Under the pieces are notes generated by a model that saw only the letters and a list, made by a program, of their open reading frames with translations, was not told the origin of the DNA and made no database searches. A program made the translations under genes and the position numbers. A stretch of 46,565 nt of DNA from Candidatus Zhuqueibacterota bacterium (GTDB lineage Bacteria; Zhuqueibacterota; Zhuqueibacteria; Residuimicrobiales; Krinioviventaceae): positions 1-46,565 of the forward strand of contig JAFGJB010000170.1 in NCBI GenBank assembly GCA_016929295.1, written 5' to 3'. This document shows, one piece after another, positions 33,456-42,141 of this stretch (positions are counted from its first letter, which is position 1; each line of letters starts with the position of its first letter).

Positions 33456-34607
33456 ATGCATCACGATAAAAAGTTAAAAAGACTCTATCCACTTCTCGCC
33501 ATGACGTTAATATACAGCATGTGCACGACGGGATACAACACTGATTCATCGACCTGGTATGACGAGAATCCGGAAGAGGATTTGCTCGGCACTTTGTTTG
33601 GCGAAGAGGCGCCGGCGAATGATGTGCAGCCTGTAGGCAATAAATGGGACGATTGGTACAGGGAGGGTGCCGTCGAATCGCCTCAAAAAGAGTTGCCACA
33701 AACACCCGGCCAGGAAGATGCACAGTCCGAATCAAACAATACAACGGCAAACCAGAAAAGTGAGACGACGGCCGTAGTTTTGGAAGATCATGTTCCGGAA
33801 TTTCAGTCCATTATTATAAACGAGCATAAAATCGCTTCTGAAAACAGAATCGAATTGACCGTCGCTCACAGGGTGCGAGCAAAATCAGACGGTGAATCCC
33901 ACTGGTATGCTTTAAGTCACGTTGACGTGAGCATCCAAGATAATCAGGATTTTAAGATTGTCTCCATGGAGACGCAGACCGATGAAAACGGTGAATTGAA
34001 GATCACGCTGGAGCCGAATAATCCTTTTATGTTTTTCTCCTTCGTCCCTTTGGAAGAGACCGGTTTTGATCCTTACAACTATGCCGTTCCCGTGAATTCT
34101 CTGCATTTCAAGGCGATTTCATTTAACCTGCACACGCCGCTTGGCGTCTATCATAATTATCGCTATTGTTACCAGATGTACGATGTGCGAACGGTCATCG
34201 AGGCCTTTGTCAACATGGAAATTGAGTTCAAGACCACGGTGGTGACGTTCAATATTTATGGCGCTGAATCAGGACATCCTGTTCCAGGCGCCAAAATCAC
34301 ACTCAAAGATACGCCGCCAACCCGGCTTCGCTTGCTTTCCAAATATTTTACAAATGTCGTATTGCTCAACTATGCATTGACTGTCTGTCCATACTATGCT
34401 GTTAGCTCGGACTATGTCTATACAAGTCTGGCCGGTGCAAAAATGCGACTCTATTGTCCCTTCGACTATACTTTTGAGATAAGTCACACTAATTTTTTCT
34501 TTAAAACCAATCCGATAAGAGTGACGGCTGATACGAAGACGATTGATGTCTCTCTTGATCGGCTGCACCACGATGTCAAAATCCTTGAAACGACCAGTCA
34601 GCAATAA
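33456..34607 (+). CDS. Secreted protein of unknown function with low-complexity linker
   Basis: The 383-residue protein starts at ATG 33456 with an AGGAGG site. It has a hydrophobic N-terminal segment (about residues 10-24) ending in a cysteine (SMC), which does not fit a clean lipobox. Residues 27-115 are acidic and low-complexity (PENEEDLLGTLF-type, Gln/Glu/Thr-rich). Two possible beta domains follow; 'SHVDVSIQDNQDFKI', then 'TTVVTFNIYGAESGHPVPGAKITLKD' resembles an Ig-like or carboxypeptidase-regulatory-like module. No family is recognised. It stands alone between cysK and the tmRNA gene. Confidence 0.65.
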   Translation: MHHDKKLKRLYPLLAMTLIYSMCTTGYNTDSSTWYDENPEEDLLGTLFGEEAPANDVQPVGNKWDDWYREGAVESPQKELPQTPGQEDAQSESNNTTANQKSETTAVVLEDHVPEFQSIIINEHKIASENRIELTVAHRVRAKSDGESHWYALSHVDVSIQDNQDFKIVSMETQTDENGELKITLEPNNPFMFFSFVPLEETGFDPYNYAVPVNSLHFKAISFNLHTPLGVYHNYRYCYQMYDVRTVIEAFVNMEIEFKTTVVTFNIYGAESGHPVPGAKITLKDTPPTRLRLLSKYFTNVVLLNYALTVCPYYAVSSDYVYTSLAGAKMRLYCPFDYTFEISHTNFFFKTNPIRVTADTKTIDVSLDRLHHDVKILETTSQQ

Positions 34608-34772
34608 GGGGCATTCGTGTCGATGAAGTGGTGTGCACTGTCTCCTAAGGGAAAGATGGTTCCATTTTACAAATTTTATTGAAACCTGTCTCATCCTGTT
34701 GATGTTAAATGGATGAATCAAGAAAGCATTTGATTTTCAATACAAAATGATTATATTACTCGTTAGGAAAAC

Positions 34773-35135
34773 GGGGACGAAACTGGTTTCGACGGGTTAC
34801 GTGGTGTTAGTGGCGGCATGTCGAGGAGGTCCTGGTCACCTCGTAAATCAACCGGGAAAAAAAAGTAATTGCAGACAATTACAGCTACGCTCTGGCTGCT
34901 TAATTGACAGCCAGCGCCCGCTTTCGGTTGTGCCCGCTGGGCTGAAAGATGGGCGTCAGATGCAGTGGGATAGTCATCTGTGATGTCTCGGCGGAGATGA
35001 TGAAACTTTACGAGGCTGGGTCGCTTTGGGTTCGTTCGACGCACCAGAAGTGATCGAGACACAAGCGTTGAACTACACATGTAAATGCTGCTATGGCCGG
35101 TTTCTCGGACGCGGGTTCGACTCCCGCCGTCTCCA
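34773..35135 (+). ncRNA. ssrA: Transfer-messenger RNA (tmRNA)
   Basis: The 5' end GGGGACGAAACTGGTTTCGA and the 3' end with the T-arm CGGGTTCGACTCCCG and acceptor strand CGTCTCC form the tRNA-like domain: GGGGACG pairs with CGTCTCC (one G-U). The tag reading frame begins at GCA 34871 and reads ADNYSYALAA, then TAA at 34901; the ALAA end is the usual degradation signal. The discriminator A at 35135 is followed by CTA, so the terminal CCA is not encoded and would be added enzymatically. tmRNA frees stalled ribosomes and tags the unfinished protein for proteolysis. The length of about 363 nt is normal. An intrinsic terminator follows at 35147. Confidence 0.96.
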
Positions 35136-35146
35136 CTACAATAATC

Positions 35147-35176
35147 AAGCCCTGTCAAGTGAGGCAGGGCTTTTTT
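35147..35176 (+). terminator. Intrinsic terminator of ssrA
   Basis: AAGCCCTG (35147-35154), 10-nt loop, CAGGGCTT (35165-35172), with T-run to 35176. Confidence 0.9.
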
Positions 35177-35230
35177 GTTCAAGCCAATTGCACAAAGTTT
35201 CAGTCTGATAAATATGACCTGGAGATCAGG

Positions 35231-38200
35231 ATGCGGAATCGATTAATCATGCGTCTTTTTTTTAGTGTGTTCTTTTTGGCAACCGCCGGATTTGCGACGG
35301 AACAGGATAATTATGTGCCGGGAGAACTCATTGTCAAACTCGGGCAAAAGAGTGCCTATTCAGCGTTGGGTAACATCTCTGCTCTGCATGCGATCTCGCA
35401 CAAGTATGGCATACAGAGCGTTGAAGCCATTTTTTCATCACGGCCAACCTTTTCCGCGCTGGATAATTTATTCCTCTGCAGAACAGCAAAAGATGTTGAT
35501 CTACAACAGTTGGCGGCACAGATGAGCGGCGAGCTCGATATTGAATACGTCCAACCCAATTATCTCCATCGAACGACCGTGACTCCCAATGATCCCTTTA
35601 TCTCACAACAGTATTATCTGGCGCAGATTCAGGCCTACGAGGCCTGGGACTATTCCAAAGGCGCTCGGGATGTCATCATTGCTATCATTGATACAGGCGT
35701 GGACTATGATCATACGGATCTGGCGGCCAACATCTGGACGAACGCCGACGAGGTGATCGATGGTCTCGATAATGACGCCAACGGCTATATCGATGACATT
35801 CGCGGCTATGATTTTGTCGACAATGCGGGAAATGCCGCACCAGGCGAGGATGGCGATGAAGAGGATAATGATCCGATTGATTTTCACGGCCACGGCACCA
35901 ATGTCGCCGGCATCGCGTCCGCCGTGACAAATAATGCGACCGGCATTGCGGGTGTGGGCTGGGGTTGTGCGATCATGCCGATTCGCGCGGGCTACCAGGG
36001 AAGCGATGGCAATGGCTACCTGGCATCAGCTGCCATCATAAAAGCAATTTATTATGCGACTGATAACGGCGCGGACATCATCAACGCCAGTTTTGGCGGC
36101 ATTCCGGATGATTTTGCTCAGCGCGATGTGTTCCGCTATGCCTTCATGAACGGTCTCGTCATTGTCAAGGCCGCCGGAAATAACAGTTCAGCTGTTCCTG
36201 AAACACCCGGCCAAGAAGACTGGATCCTCAGTGTAGCTTCCGTGACCAGCAATGACACACGATCCAACTTTTCCAATTATGGCCGTTGGGTGAAAATTTC
36301 AGCCCCTGGAAGCGGCATCTATACAACCTCACGCAATAATCGCTACAGCACTCTTCAGGGCACGTCGGTCGCTGCTCCCATGGTCGCCGGCGTCGCCGGA
36401 TTGGTGAAAACGGCGCATCCGGACTGGACAGCGGCGCAGATTATGATGCACATCGTCGACACCGCCGATAATATCGATGCGATGAATCCAGACTATAAAG
36501 GTGAACTTGGCAAAAAAGGTCGCCTCAATGCCGTCAATGCGCTGAGCACGCCATTTCAATCGCGTCCGGAGCTGGTCGTCAGACGCGTCACCGTGGAGGA
36601 CTGGCTCACCGGCAATGGCGATGCGCGTTTAAATGTTGGCGAGACGTCCGATCTGGTGATTCGCATCGCCAACAGATGGTCTGATGCAGCAAATGTCACA
36701 TTGACGCTTTCCACAGACGATCCGTCGATCCAGGTGCTCGATAACACGAGCTCATTTGCCTGCATCCCGGGCATCGCTTCATCTATGAACTATGTTGACA
36801 CGGTCGATGATCTTTTGCGTGTGCAGGTCGATGACCATGCATTCCCGCATAACGTGCATTTTACGTTGGCCATCAGCGCCGACGGCGGTTTCGAGCAAAC
36901 CATTGGCTTGCAGATCGGCATCGAGGCCCGTCTTCTTTTTGTCGATGATGATGACGGCCAGCTCAATGTCGAGGATTACTATTTTTCCGCGCTCGATTCC
37001 ATCGGCATGCCCTATGATATCTGGGACCGATCGACGCAGGGGAATGCGGGCGCGCGACTGCGGAACTATGACATGATCATCTGGTCGTGCGAGAGCGCCA
37101 TGCCGACCCTGGACGATAGTGATACCGAGGATCTGCAATCCTTTTTACGACAGAGCAAGCGCCTCTTCATCGCCGGGCAAAATATCGCCTGGGATCTGTG
37201 TGCGCCACAAACGAATGAGGATGCCAGTGCGCGCAATTATTTAAACCAATATCGCCAGACCAATGGCGGATCAAAACTTTTCTATGAGAACTATCTGCAG
37301 GCCTCATTTGAAAATGATGCCTCCAGTTATTCCCTGGTGCAGGGTGTGGCTTCGGATGCGATTGGCAGCGGCTTAAGTTTTGCCGTTTTTGAACCGTTGC
37401 GCAGCGCGGCCGAACAATCTCGCGACGTCATCGGCGCTACCAGTTACAGCGCAGCGGTCTTTCAGTATCCAGATGGTCAGGTCGCGGCGACGCGCAGCGA
37501 CCGTCTCGGCAAGGTGATCAATTTTGCCTTTGGCGGCTTTGAAGCGATCGCGGACGAGAGCGCTCGCCTGACGGTCATGAGGCGAATAATTGACGAGTTC
37601 ACCGGCCTGCAGGTATCGGTGGCGGATCTGGTCTATGTGGAGGGGCTCGGCGACGATTTTGTCGTGCAGGCGCTCGTCCGCAGCACGGCAGCGCCGGCAG
37701 CCGTTCGTCTCTACTGGCGCACGCTGGATCAGCAGCTCTTCACGATGGCGCCGATGGCCGCCTGCGATTCGCTCTATCAGGCGACGATCCCGGTGCCCGC
37801 TCATGGCTCTGTGCTCGAATACGGCGTCCAGGCTGTCGCCGAATCCGGTCTCTATTCGCCCATCAGGATGAAAAGACTAAAGATCGTCAAGCCCGTGCCG
37901 GCCGTGACGGCAGCGACCGTCAAAAAAACGAGTCTCAGCTGTCGGCCTTTCGTGCAGATGGTCGCCTCGCACGTCGCGCCGATCGACACCGCCAGCGCCC
38001 GCGTGCTCTTCTGGAATGACGTGACGCCACTCGACAGCTTGCAGCTGCAACACCTCGGCGGTACTCTGTTCGGCGGAGAGATTGTTGGCGGCTTTAAACA
38101 TCGGGATTCGCTCTTTTATCAGTTCAGCGTGCTCGACCGAACAGCCAATCCGGCTCGCGGCGTGTCGCCGGTCTACAGTATGGTAGTGGGCGTGGAAGAC

Positions 38201-38953
38201 TTTGAGTCAGGGCTGGACGACTGGCACGCGACGGAGGGCGGTTGGGGCCTGGAGACGTTGCGAAAAAATTCGGGGAGCTATTCACTGCACGAAAGCCCGA
38301 ATGGCGACTATCCGGATAATGCCGAATTGATCGTCACGCTCAAGCGCGGCCTTGATCTGTCCAATTTATCCGAGGCGACACTGTCCCTGTGGATGCTGTA
38401 CGGCTTTCCCTCCGGTGACGCCGGCTATGTGGAAGCCAGTCATGACGGTGGTCAAACATGGGCGACGCTGGCATTGCCCATTGAAGGTGCTGCTGCGAGT
38501 TTTTATAATGCGCAGTTTTCCTTAAGTGATTATACGGGACCGGGCATGCATGATGTTCTCATTCGCTTTCGCTTCAATACCGATGAGGCGAATAGCGGCC
38601 CGGGCTGGTTCATCGATGATGTGAGCATTTTGCCGATCGCAACTGCCGTTGCCGGGAGAGATGGAACACCGCCTGCCGAATTCGAGCTGTCACGCAATTA
38701 TCCCAATCCCTTCAATTCAACGACGACGATTCGCTACACGCTGCCGGCGGAAATGGATGTGCGATTGGTGATCTATAATACGCGCGGTCAACAGGTGGTG
38801 ACCCTGGTCAACGGGAAACAATCGGCCGGCTCTTTCGCCGCTTGCTGGGACGGCTTTGATTCGGATGGCAATCTTGTCCCCAGCGGACTTTATTTTTATA
38901 AACTGGATGCCGGTGGTTTAACGGCGGTGAACAAGATGACCGTGATCAAATGA
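35231..38953 (+). CDS. Large secreted subtilisin-like (S8) protease with C-terminal sorting domain
   Basis: 1240 residues from ATG 35231, chosen because GGAG lies 6 nt before it and a signal peptide (about residues 7-24) follows; the open frame upstream crosses the tmRNA and is not coding. A prodomain ('YVPGELIVKLGQK', about 30-115) precedes the S8 domain with Asp154 ('IAIIDTGVDYDHTDLA'), His221 ('HGHGTNVAGIASA') and Ser379 ('GTSVAAPMVAG'). Long beta-rich regions follow, including an N-glycan-like jelly roll near 'VEDFESGLDDWHA'. The last 90 residues, from 'NYPNPFNSTTTIRYTLP', are the FlgD-like sorting domain. Probably an exported proteolytic enzyme for nutrient or self-processing; the substrate is unknown. 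Confidence 0.93.
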   Translation: MRNRLIMRLFFSVFFLATAGFATEQDNYVPGELIVKLGQKSAYSALGNISALHAISHKYGIQSVEAIFSSRPTFSALDNLFLCRTAKDVDLQQLAAQMSGELDIEYVQPNYLHRTTVTPNDPFISQQYYLAQIQAYEAWDYSKGARDVIIAIIDTGVDYDHTDLAANIWTNADEVIDGLDNDANGYIDDIRGYDFVDNAGNAAPGEDGDEEDNDPIDFHGHGTNVAGIASAVTNNATGIAGVGWGCAIMPIRAGYQGSDGNGYLASAAIIKAIYYATDNGADIINASFGGIPDDFAQRDVFRYAFMNGLVIVKAAGNNSSAVPETPGQEDWILSVASVTSNDTRSNFSNYGRWVKISAPGSGIYTTSRNNRYSTLQGTSVAAPMVAGVAGLVKTAHPDWTAAQIMMHIVDTADNIDAMNPDYKGELGKKGRLNAVNALSTPFQSRPELVVRRVTVEDWLTGNGDARLNVGETSDLVIRIANRWSDAANVTLTLSTDDPSIQVLDNTSSFACIPGIASSMNYVDTVDDLLRVQVDDHAFPHNVHFTLAISADGGFEQTIGLQIGIEARLLFVDDDDGQLNVEDYYFSALDSIGMPYDIWDRSTQGNAGARLRNYDMIIWSCESAMPTLDDSDTEDLQSFLRQSKRLFIAGQNIAWDLCAPQTNEDASARNYLNQYRQTNGGSKLFYENYLQASFENDASSYSLVQGVASDAIGSGLSFAVFEPLRSAAEQSRDVIGATSYSAAVFQYPDGQVAATRSDRLGKVINFAFGGFEAIADESARLTVMRRIIDEFTGLQVSVADLVYVEGLGDDFVVQALVRSTAAPAAVRLYWRTLDQQLFTMAPMAACDSLYQATIPVPAHGSVLEYGVQAVAESGLYSPIRMKRLKIVKPVPAVTAATVKKTSLSCRPFVQMVASHVAPIDTASARVLFWNDVTPLDSLQLQHLGGTLFGGEIVGGFKHRDSLFYQFSVLDRTANPARGVSPVYSMVVGVEDFESGLDDWHATEGGWGLETLRKNSGSYSLHESPNGDYPDNAELIVTLKRGLDLSNLSEATLSLWMLYGFPSGDAGYVEASHDGGQTWATLALPIEGAAASFYNAQFSLSDYTGPGMHDVLIRFRFNTDEANSGPGWFIDDVSILPIATAVAGRDGTPPAEFELSRNYPNPFNSTTTIRYTLPAEMDVRLVIYNTRGQQVVTLVNGKQSAGSFAACWDGFDSDGNLVPSGLYFYKLDAGGLTAVNKMTVIK

Positions 38954-39049
38954 GGAAAAATTTTCACGGCGAATTTGCCGGCCGAGATCGCCAGCGCGGG
39001 CAAGTCCTCGCAGACGCCGCGCTCTGCGTGATTTTGCTTTGCATCCATT

Positions 39050-39469
39050 TTAATATCTGCCAATGAACGAAATGTCCTGCACCAGTCTCTTACCTCCGGC
39101 AAGCATCACATAATCCAGACGGCCATCGCCATTGGCGTCGTGGCCGCCCCAATACTCACCGCTGTCCAGTGTTTCATTGCGATTTGCATCCAGGAGGGCA
39201 ACGATGTAATATTTGCCGCCCGCCAGCTCTTTGATTTCATAGGTTCCGAATCGCGTCAGCACAGTGGATTGGCTCTGCCAGTTGACCTCTTCCAGTTCGT
39301 TGGTGTAACTCGCCACCACAAAGATCGGACCACTGGCGTTCGCCGCTTCGCCGGGGAGTACGTTTCCCGTCAGCGTACCGTCCGTCTTGTCGACCAGAGT
39401 GTCGGGATTTTGGCAAGCCAACCAGGCGCTTATAGAGATGGTAATAAATATCCGAATAACAGCTTTCAT
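39050..39469 (-). CDS. Small lipoprotein with Ca-binding-like loops
   Basis: The 139-residue protein has a lipoprotein signal (ISAWLAC, Cys at about residue 19). The C-terminal half contains 'DANRNETLDSGEYWG' and 'DANGDGRLDYV', two loops with the Asp-x-Asn/Asp-x-Asn/Asp-G-x-Leu-Asp pattern of EF-hand/dockerin-like calcium sites. The middle 'GKYYIVALLDANRN' resembles bacterial Ig-like or DUF-type lipoproteins that read 'YYVLAYLDxNxNG'. Function unknown. It lies between the two subtilase genes, on the same strand as the second one (130 nt after its end), with the hairpin at 39559 between them. Confidence 0.72.
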   Translation of the reverse strand: MKAVIRIFITISISAWLACQNPDTLVDKTDGTLTGNVLPGEAANASGPIFVVASYTNELEEVNWQSQSTVLTRFGTYEIKELAGGKYYIVALLDANRNETLDSGEYWGGHDANGDGRLDYVMLAGGKRLVQDISFIGRY

Positions 39470-39558
39470 GGCCTATTCCTTTCCCAGAAGCGTCAACGCG
39501 TCGCTTTCAGGAGTCGATCTTTGCTTCTCCAGAGTCTTGAGCGATGACAGGATCTCTT

Positions 39559-39588
39559 CCCTTGCAGGGGTGCAATCCCCTGCAAGGG
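39559..39588 (-). terminator. Strong 12-bp hairpin after the second subtilase gene
   Basis: CCCTTGCAGGGG (39559-39570) and CCCCTGCAAGGG (39577-39588) are perfectly complementary around a 6-nt loop. No T-run follows on either strand, so termination is likely but not certain. Confidence 0.6.
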
Positions 39589-39598
39589 AAACAGCGGA

Positions 39599-41809
39599 TC
39601 ACTTGATCAGCAAAAGACGGCGCGTCTGACTCCTCTCTTGCGAGTGTAAGCGCACCAGATAGAGACCGCTGACCACGTCATGTCCGGATTCATCGCTTCC
39701 ATCCCAGAGAATGGCATGTTGACCGGCATCGAGCGTCGCATCAACGAGCAAACGCACCCTCTGGCCGACGGTGTTATAGATCGCCAGTGTGATCGTTTCG
39801 GACTCGGGTAGTTCAAAACGGATCGTCGTCGAGGGATTGGCGGGGTTGGGAAAGATATCCATATTGTCCGCCGCCGCGGCCTGCGCGCTGCTGCCGGTCG
39901 GCGCTGAGGCGGTCAACACAGATGCACCCAGGTCGAGGGTCCAGCCGCTTTTAACGACATCATCGATGGTGATGGTGAATGTGCCGTTGGCATTTTTGAC
40001 TTCATTGGACTCGCAGGTTGCAATGCCGGCGCTGTTCGTTAGACTGACATCCGTATCCGTCGTCAGACCGGACCAGTGGCTGTTGACCGTGGCATCCGTG
40101 ACCGGTGCGCCTCCGAGGCTGGTGACAGCTATCGTCGCTACTGCCTTGGTGAAGAGATTTTTGCCGCTTTTTCGTGTGACCAGGCTCAGCGAGATGGTGG
40201 CGACCTTGAAAGAGTTCTCAATCGGTTCGTCGCTGATCACGGCCGTTGTCGTGGCGATATCCGAAACCTCGCCATCGTTCACCGTCAGGCTCACGCCATA
40301 GGTGCCGGCAGCGCTGTAAGCATGCGACGGAGACATCAACGTCGATGTGCCGCCGTCGCCAAAGTTCCACGAGTAGGTGAGGGCGTCCCCATCCGGATCA
40401 TAGGAGCCGCTGCCGTCAAATTGCACCGCGACGCCCGCTGTGCCGGAGTAGGGTCCGCCGGCATCCGCCACCGGCGCCTGGTTGCCGCCACCGCTGTAGC
40501 CGAGAGCTTCGGCGGCATCGACGATGCCCCAGCCGTACTCGCTGTCCCAGCCGGGCGCGCCGTGGTCTTCAGCCGTGGACTGCAGCGCCTGACGTACATT
40601 GGCCGGCCCAATGACGCCGTTGGCGATGACCAATGCCGCTACGCCGGCGACATGCGGCGTGGCCATTGAGGTGCCAGTGTAAAAATAGAAACCAAATTCA
40701 GAGGGCTTGCGGCCAAAGGTCTGCTGCAGCACGCCATCGCCATAGCCATCGCCGTTTTGATCCACATTGAGATCACCCCCCGGTGCCGTTAGATCCAGTG
40801 AACTGCCCGTGTTGGAATAATCGGCCACCGCTTCATCGAAACGGGTTGCGCCGACGGCGATCACATAGTCGTCGAATGCCGCCGGATAACTCACCACATT
40901 CGCACCGTCGTTGCCCGAAGCAGCCACCAGCGTCACTCCCTTGTTGTAAGCGTAGGCGATGGCATCTCTGAGCGCATCCCCCGGATAATAATCCGGTGGC
41001 CAGCCCAGCGACATGTTGATGACATCGGCGCCATTATCCGCGGCAAAGTGGAGTCCATCTATCAGCGTCGCTGTGGTGCCCGATCCTTGCGCGTTCAGCA
41101 CCTTGACCGGCATCAACGAGCAGTTGTAGGCGACGCCGGCTGTGCCGAACGCATTGTTGGTCGTCTGCGCGACCGTGCCGGCGACGTGCGTGCCATGTCC
41201 CTCGTCATCATTGGGGTGCGCGTCATTATTGACGAAATCATAGCCGGGCACAAAACTGGTGCCGGCCAGATCGGGTGCCAGCCGATAGGTTCGGCCATAA
41301 TCTTCGTAAGCAACGCCGGTGTCAAGAATGCCGATGATCACGCCGGGATTGCCGCCGGATTGCACACTCCAGGCCGCGACAGCATTGATGCCGCCATAAT
41401 CGCTGTTCTGCAGATGCCACTGATAAGCGAAATAGGGATCGTTCGGCGGATTTTGCAGCGCATAGCAGATGGCGTTGGGGCCAGCATAGGTCACGTTGGG
41501 ATTGCGCAGATAGATCTGCAGCATCTCCTCGACGGTCTTGTTGGCCGGTATTCGCAGCAGCTTGTAACCGGCGAACGGACTGGCATAGATCACTTCGGCG
41601 CCATGGAGTTGATTCAGTCGCTCGATGACCTCGTCCGGCACTGCCGGATTAAATTTGACCAGGATTTCTTGCGGCACATATTCAACTTTTGCTGGATTCG
41701 TCCGCAAAGGCTTGATCTGCAGTTCCTGGCCATATCCGGTAACGAGGCACAATAAGACAGCGAACACGATTGCTGTTGTGAAATAGCGTGAAGCGCGTGG
41801 TTGATGCAT
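39599..41809 (-). CDS. Secreted subtilisin-like (S8) protease with PKD domain and C-terminal sorting domain
   Basis: The 736-residue protein has a signal peptide (about residues 9-27), a prodomain ('VEYVPQEILVKFNPA', about 40-115), and an S8 domain with Asp163 ('IIGILDTGVAYED'), His205 ('DEGHGTHVAG') and Ser381 ('YTGTSMATPHVAG'). A PKD domain follows (about 443-515, 'VADAGGPYSG' to 'YGVSLTVNDG'), then a linking beta domain (about 530-640), and the sorting domain from 'IFPNPANPSTTIRF'. The PKD unit usually aids binding to proteins or polysaccharides. A good promoter lies about 180 nt upstream on the minus strand. The last gene segment is followed by a hairpin. Confidence 0.94.
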   Translation of the reverse strand: MHQPRASRYFTTAIVFAVLLCLVTGYGQELQIKPLRTNPAKVEYVPQEILVKFNPAVPDEVIERLNQLHGAEVIYASPFAGYKLLRIPANKTVEEMLQIYLRNPNVTYAGPNAICYALQNPPNDPYFAYQWHLQNSDYGGINAVAAWSVQSGGNPGVIIGILDTGVAYEDYGRTYRLAPDLAGTSFVPGYDFVNNDAHPNDDEGHGTHVAGTVAQTTNNAFGTAGVAYNCSLMPVKVLNAQGSGTTATLIDGLHFAADNGADVINMSLGWPPDYYPGDALRDAIAYAYNKGVTLVAASGNDGANVVSYPAAFDDYVIAVGATRFDEAVADYSNTGSSLDLTAPGGDLNVDQNGDGYGDGVLQQTFGRKPSEFGFYFYTGTSMATPHVAGVAALVIANGVIGPANVRQALQSTAEDHGAPGWDSEYGWGIVDAAEALGYSGGGNQAPVADAGGPYSGTAGVAVQFDGSGSYDPDGDALTYSWNFGDGGTSTLMSPSHAYSAAGTYGVSLTVNDGEVSDIATTTAVISDEPIENSFKVATISLSLVTRKSGKNLFTKAVATIAVTSLGGAPVTDATVNSHWSGLTTDTDVSLTNSAGIATCESNEVKNANGTFTITIDDVVKSGWTLDLGASVLTASAPTGSSAQAAAADNMDIFPNPANPSTTIRFELPESETITLAIYNTVGQRVRLLVDATLDAGQHAILWDGSDESGHDVVSGLYLVRLHSQERSQTRRLLLIK

Positions 41810-42141
41810 GGCCGTCCTCCTTTTTGTGCAATTGGTGTTAGAATTTCGCTCCAGAGCTGCTCCTGATGAGAGACGCCGGAGAGGAAAAGGCTAAACGTGC
41901 TGACAGTGGATTTCTCGCAGCAGCAATGGCATCAGATGTATTTTAAAAAAAAATCAAGAGGGATCCCTGGCGCTCGTCGCCTGCTTGATACAAAGTATAG
42001 TATTTTGCCATGCTTGTCAAGCAGATTTTATTCCCCTTGATTTACACCAATAGAAATATTAATTTTGCGAGCTCCATTGAGCCGATGCCGGGGCAGTGAA
42101 GGGGAGGGATATGGTTCATTAGTCACACACAGGAAGGGAAT
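41810..42141. other. Divergent intergenic region between the second subtilase and the deacetylase
   Basis: The 332-nt gap holds a minus-strand promoter (next entry) and inverted words CTGCTTGA/TCAAGCAG (41981-41988 and 42017-42024) that overlap it. A second inverted word AAATCAAG (about 41951) recurs as CTTGATTT (about 42036). These could be operator half-sites. No gene seen. Confidence 0.5.
41992..42020 (-). promoter_or_regulatory. Sigma-70 promoter for the PKD subtilase
   Basis: On the minus strand TTGACA (42020-42015) is followed by TACTTT at 17-nt spacing (41997-41992) or TATACT at 15-nt spacing (41999-41994). It is flanked by the inverted repeat CTGCTTGA/TCAAGCAG. Confidence 0.6.

Noticed and set aside
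33456-34607. Classification as a lipoprotein
   Set aside because: The residue before the cysteine is Met, which does not fit the lipobox rule.
35093-35230. Upstream extension of the first subtilase reading frame
   Set aside because: It overlaps the 3' part of the tmRNA and its terminator; a signal peptide and ribosome site occur at 35231.
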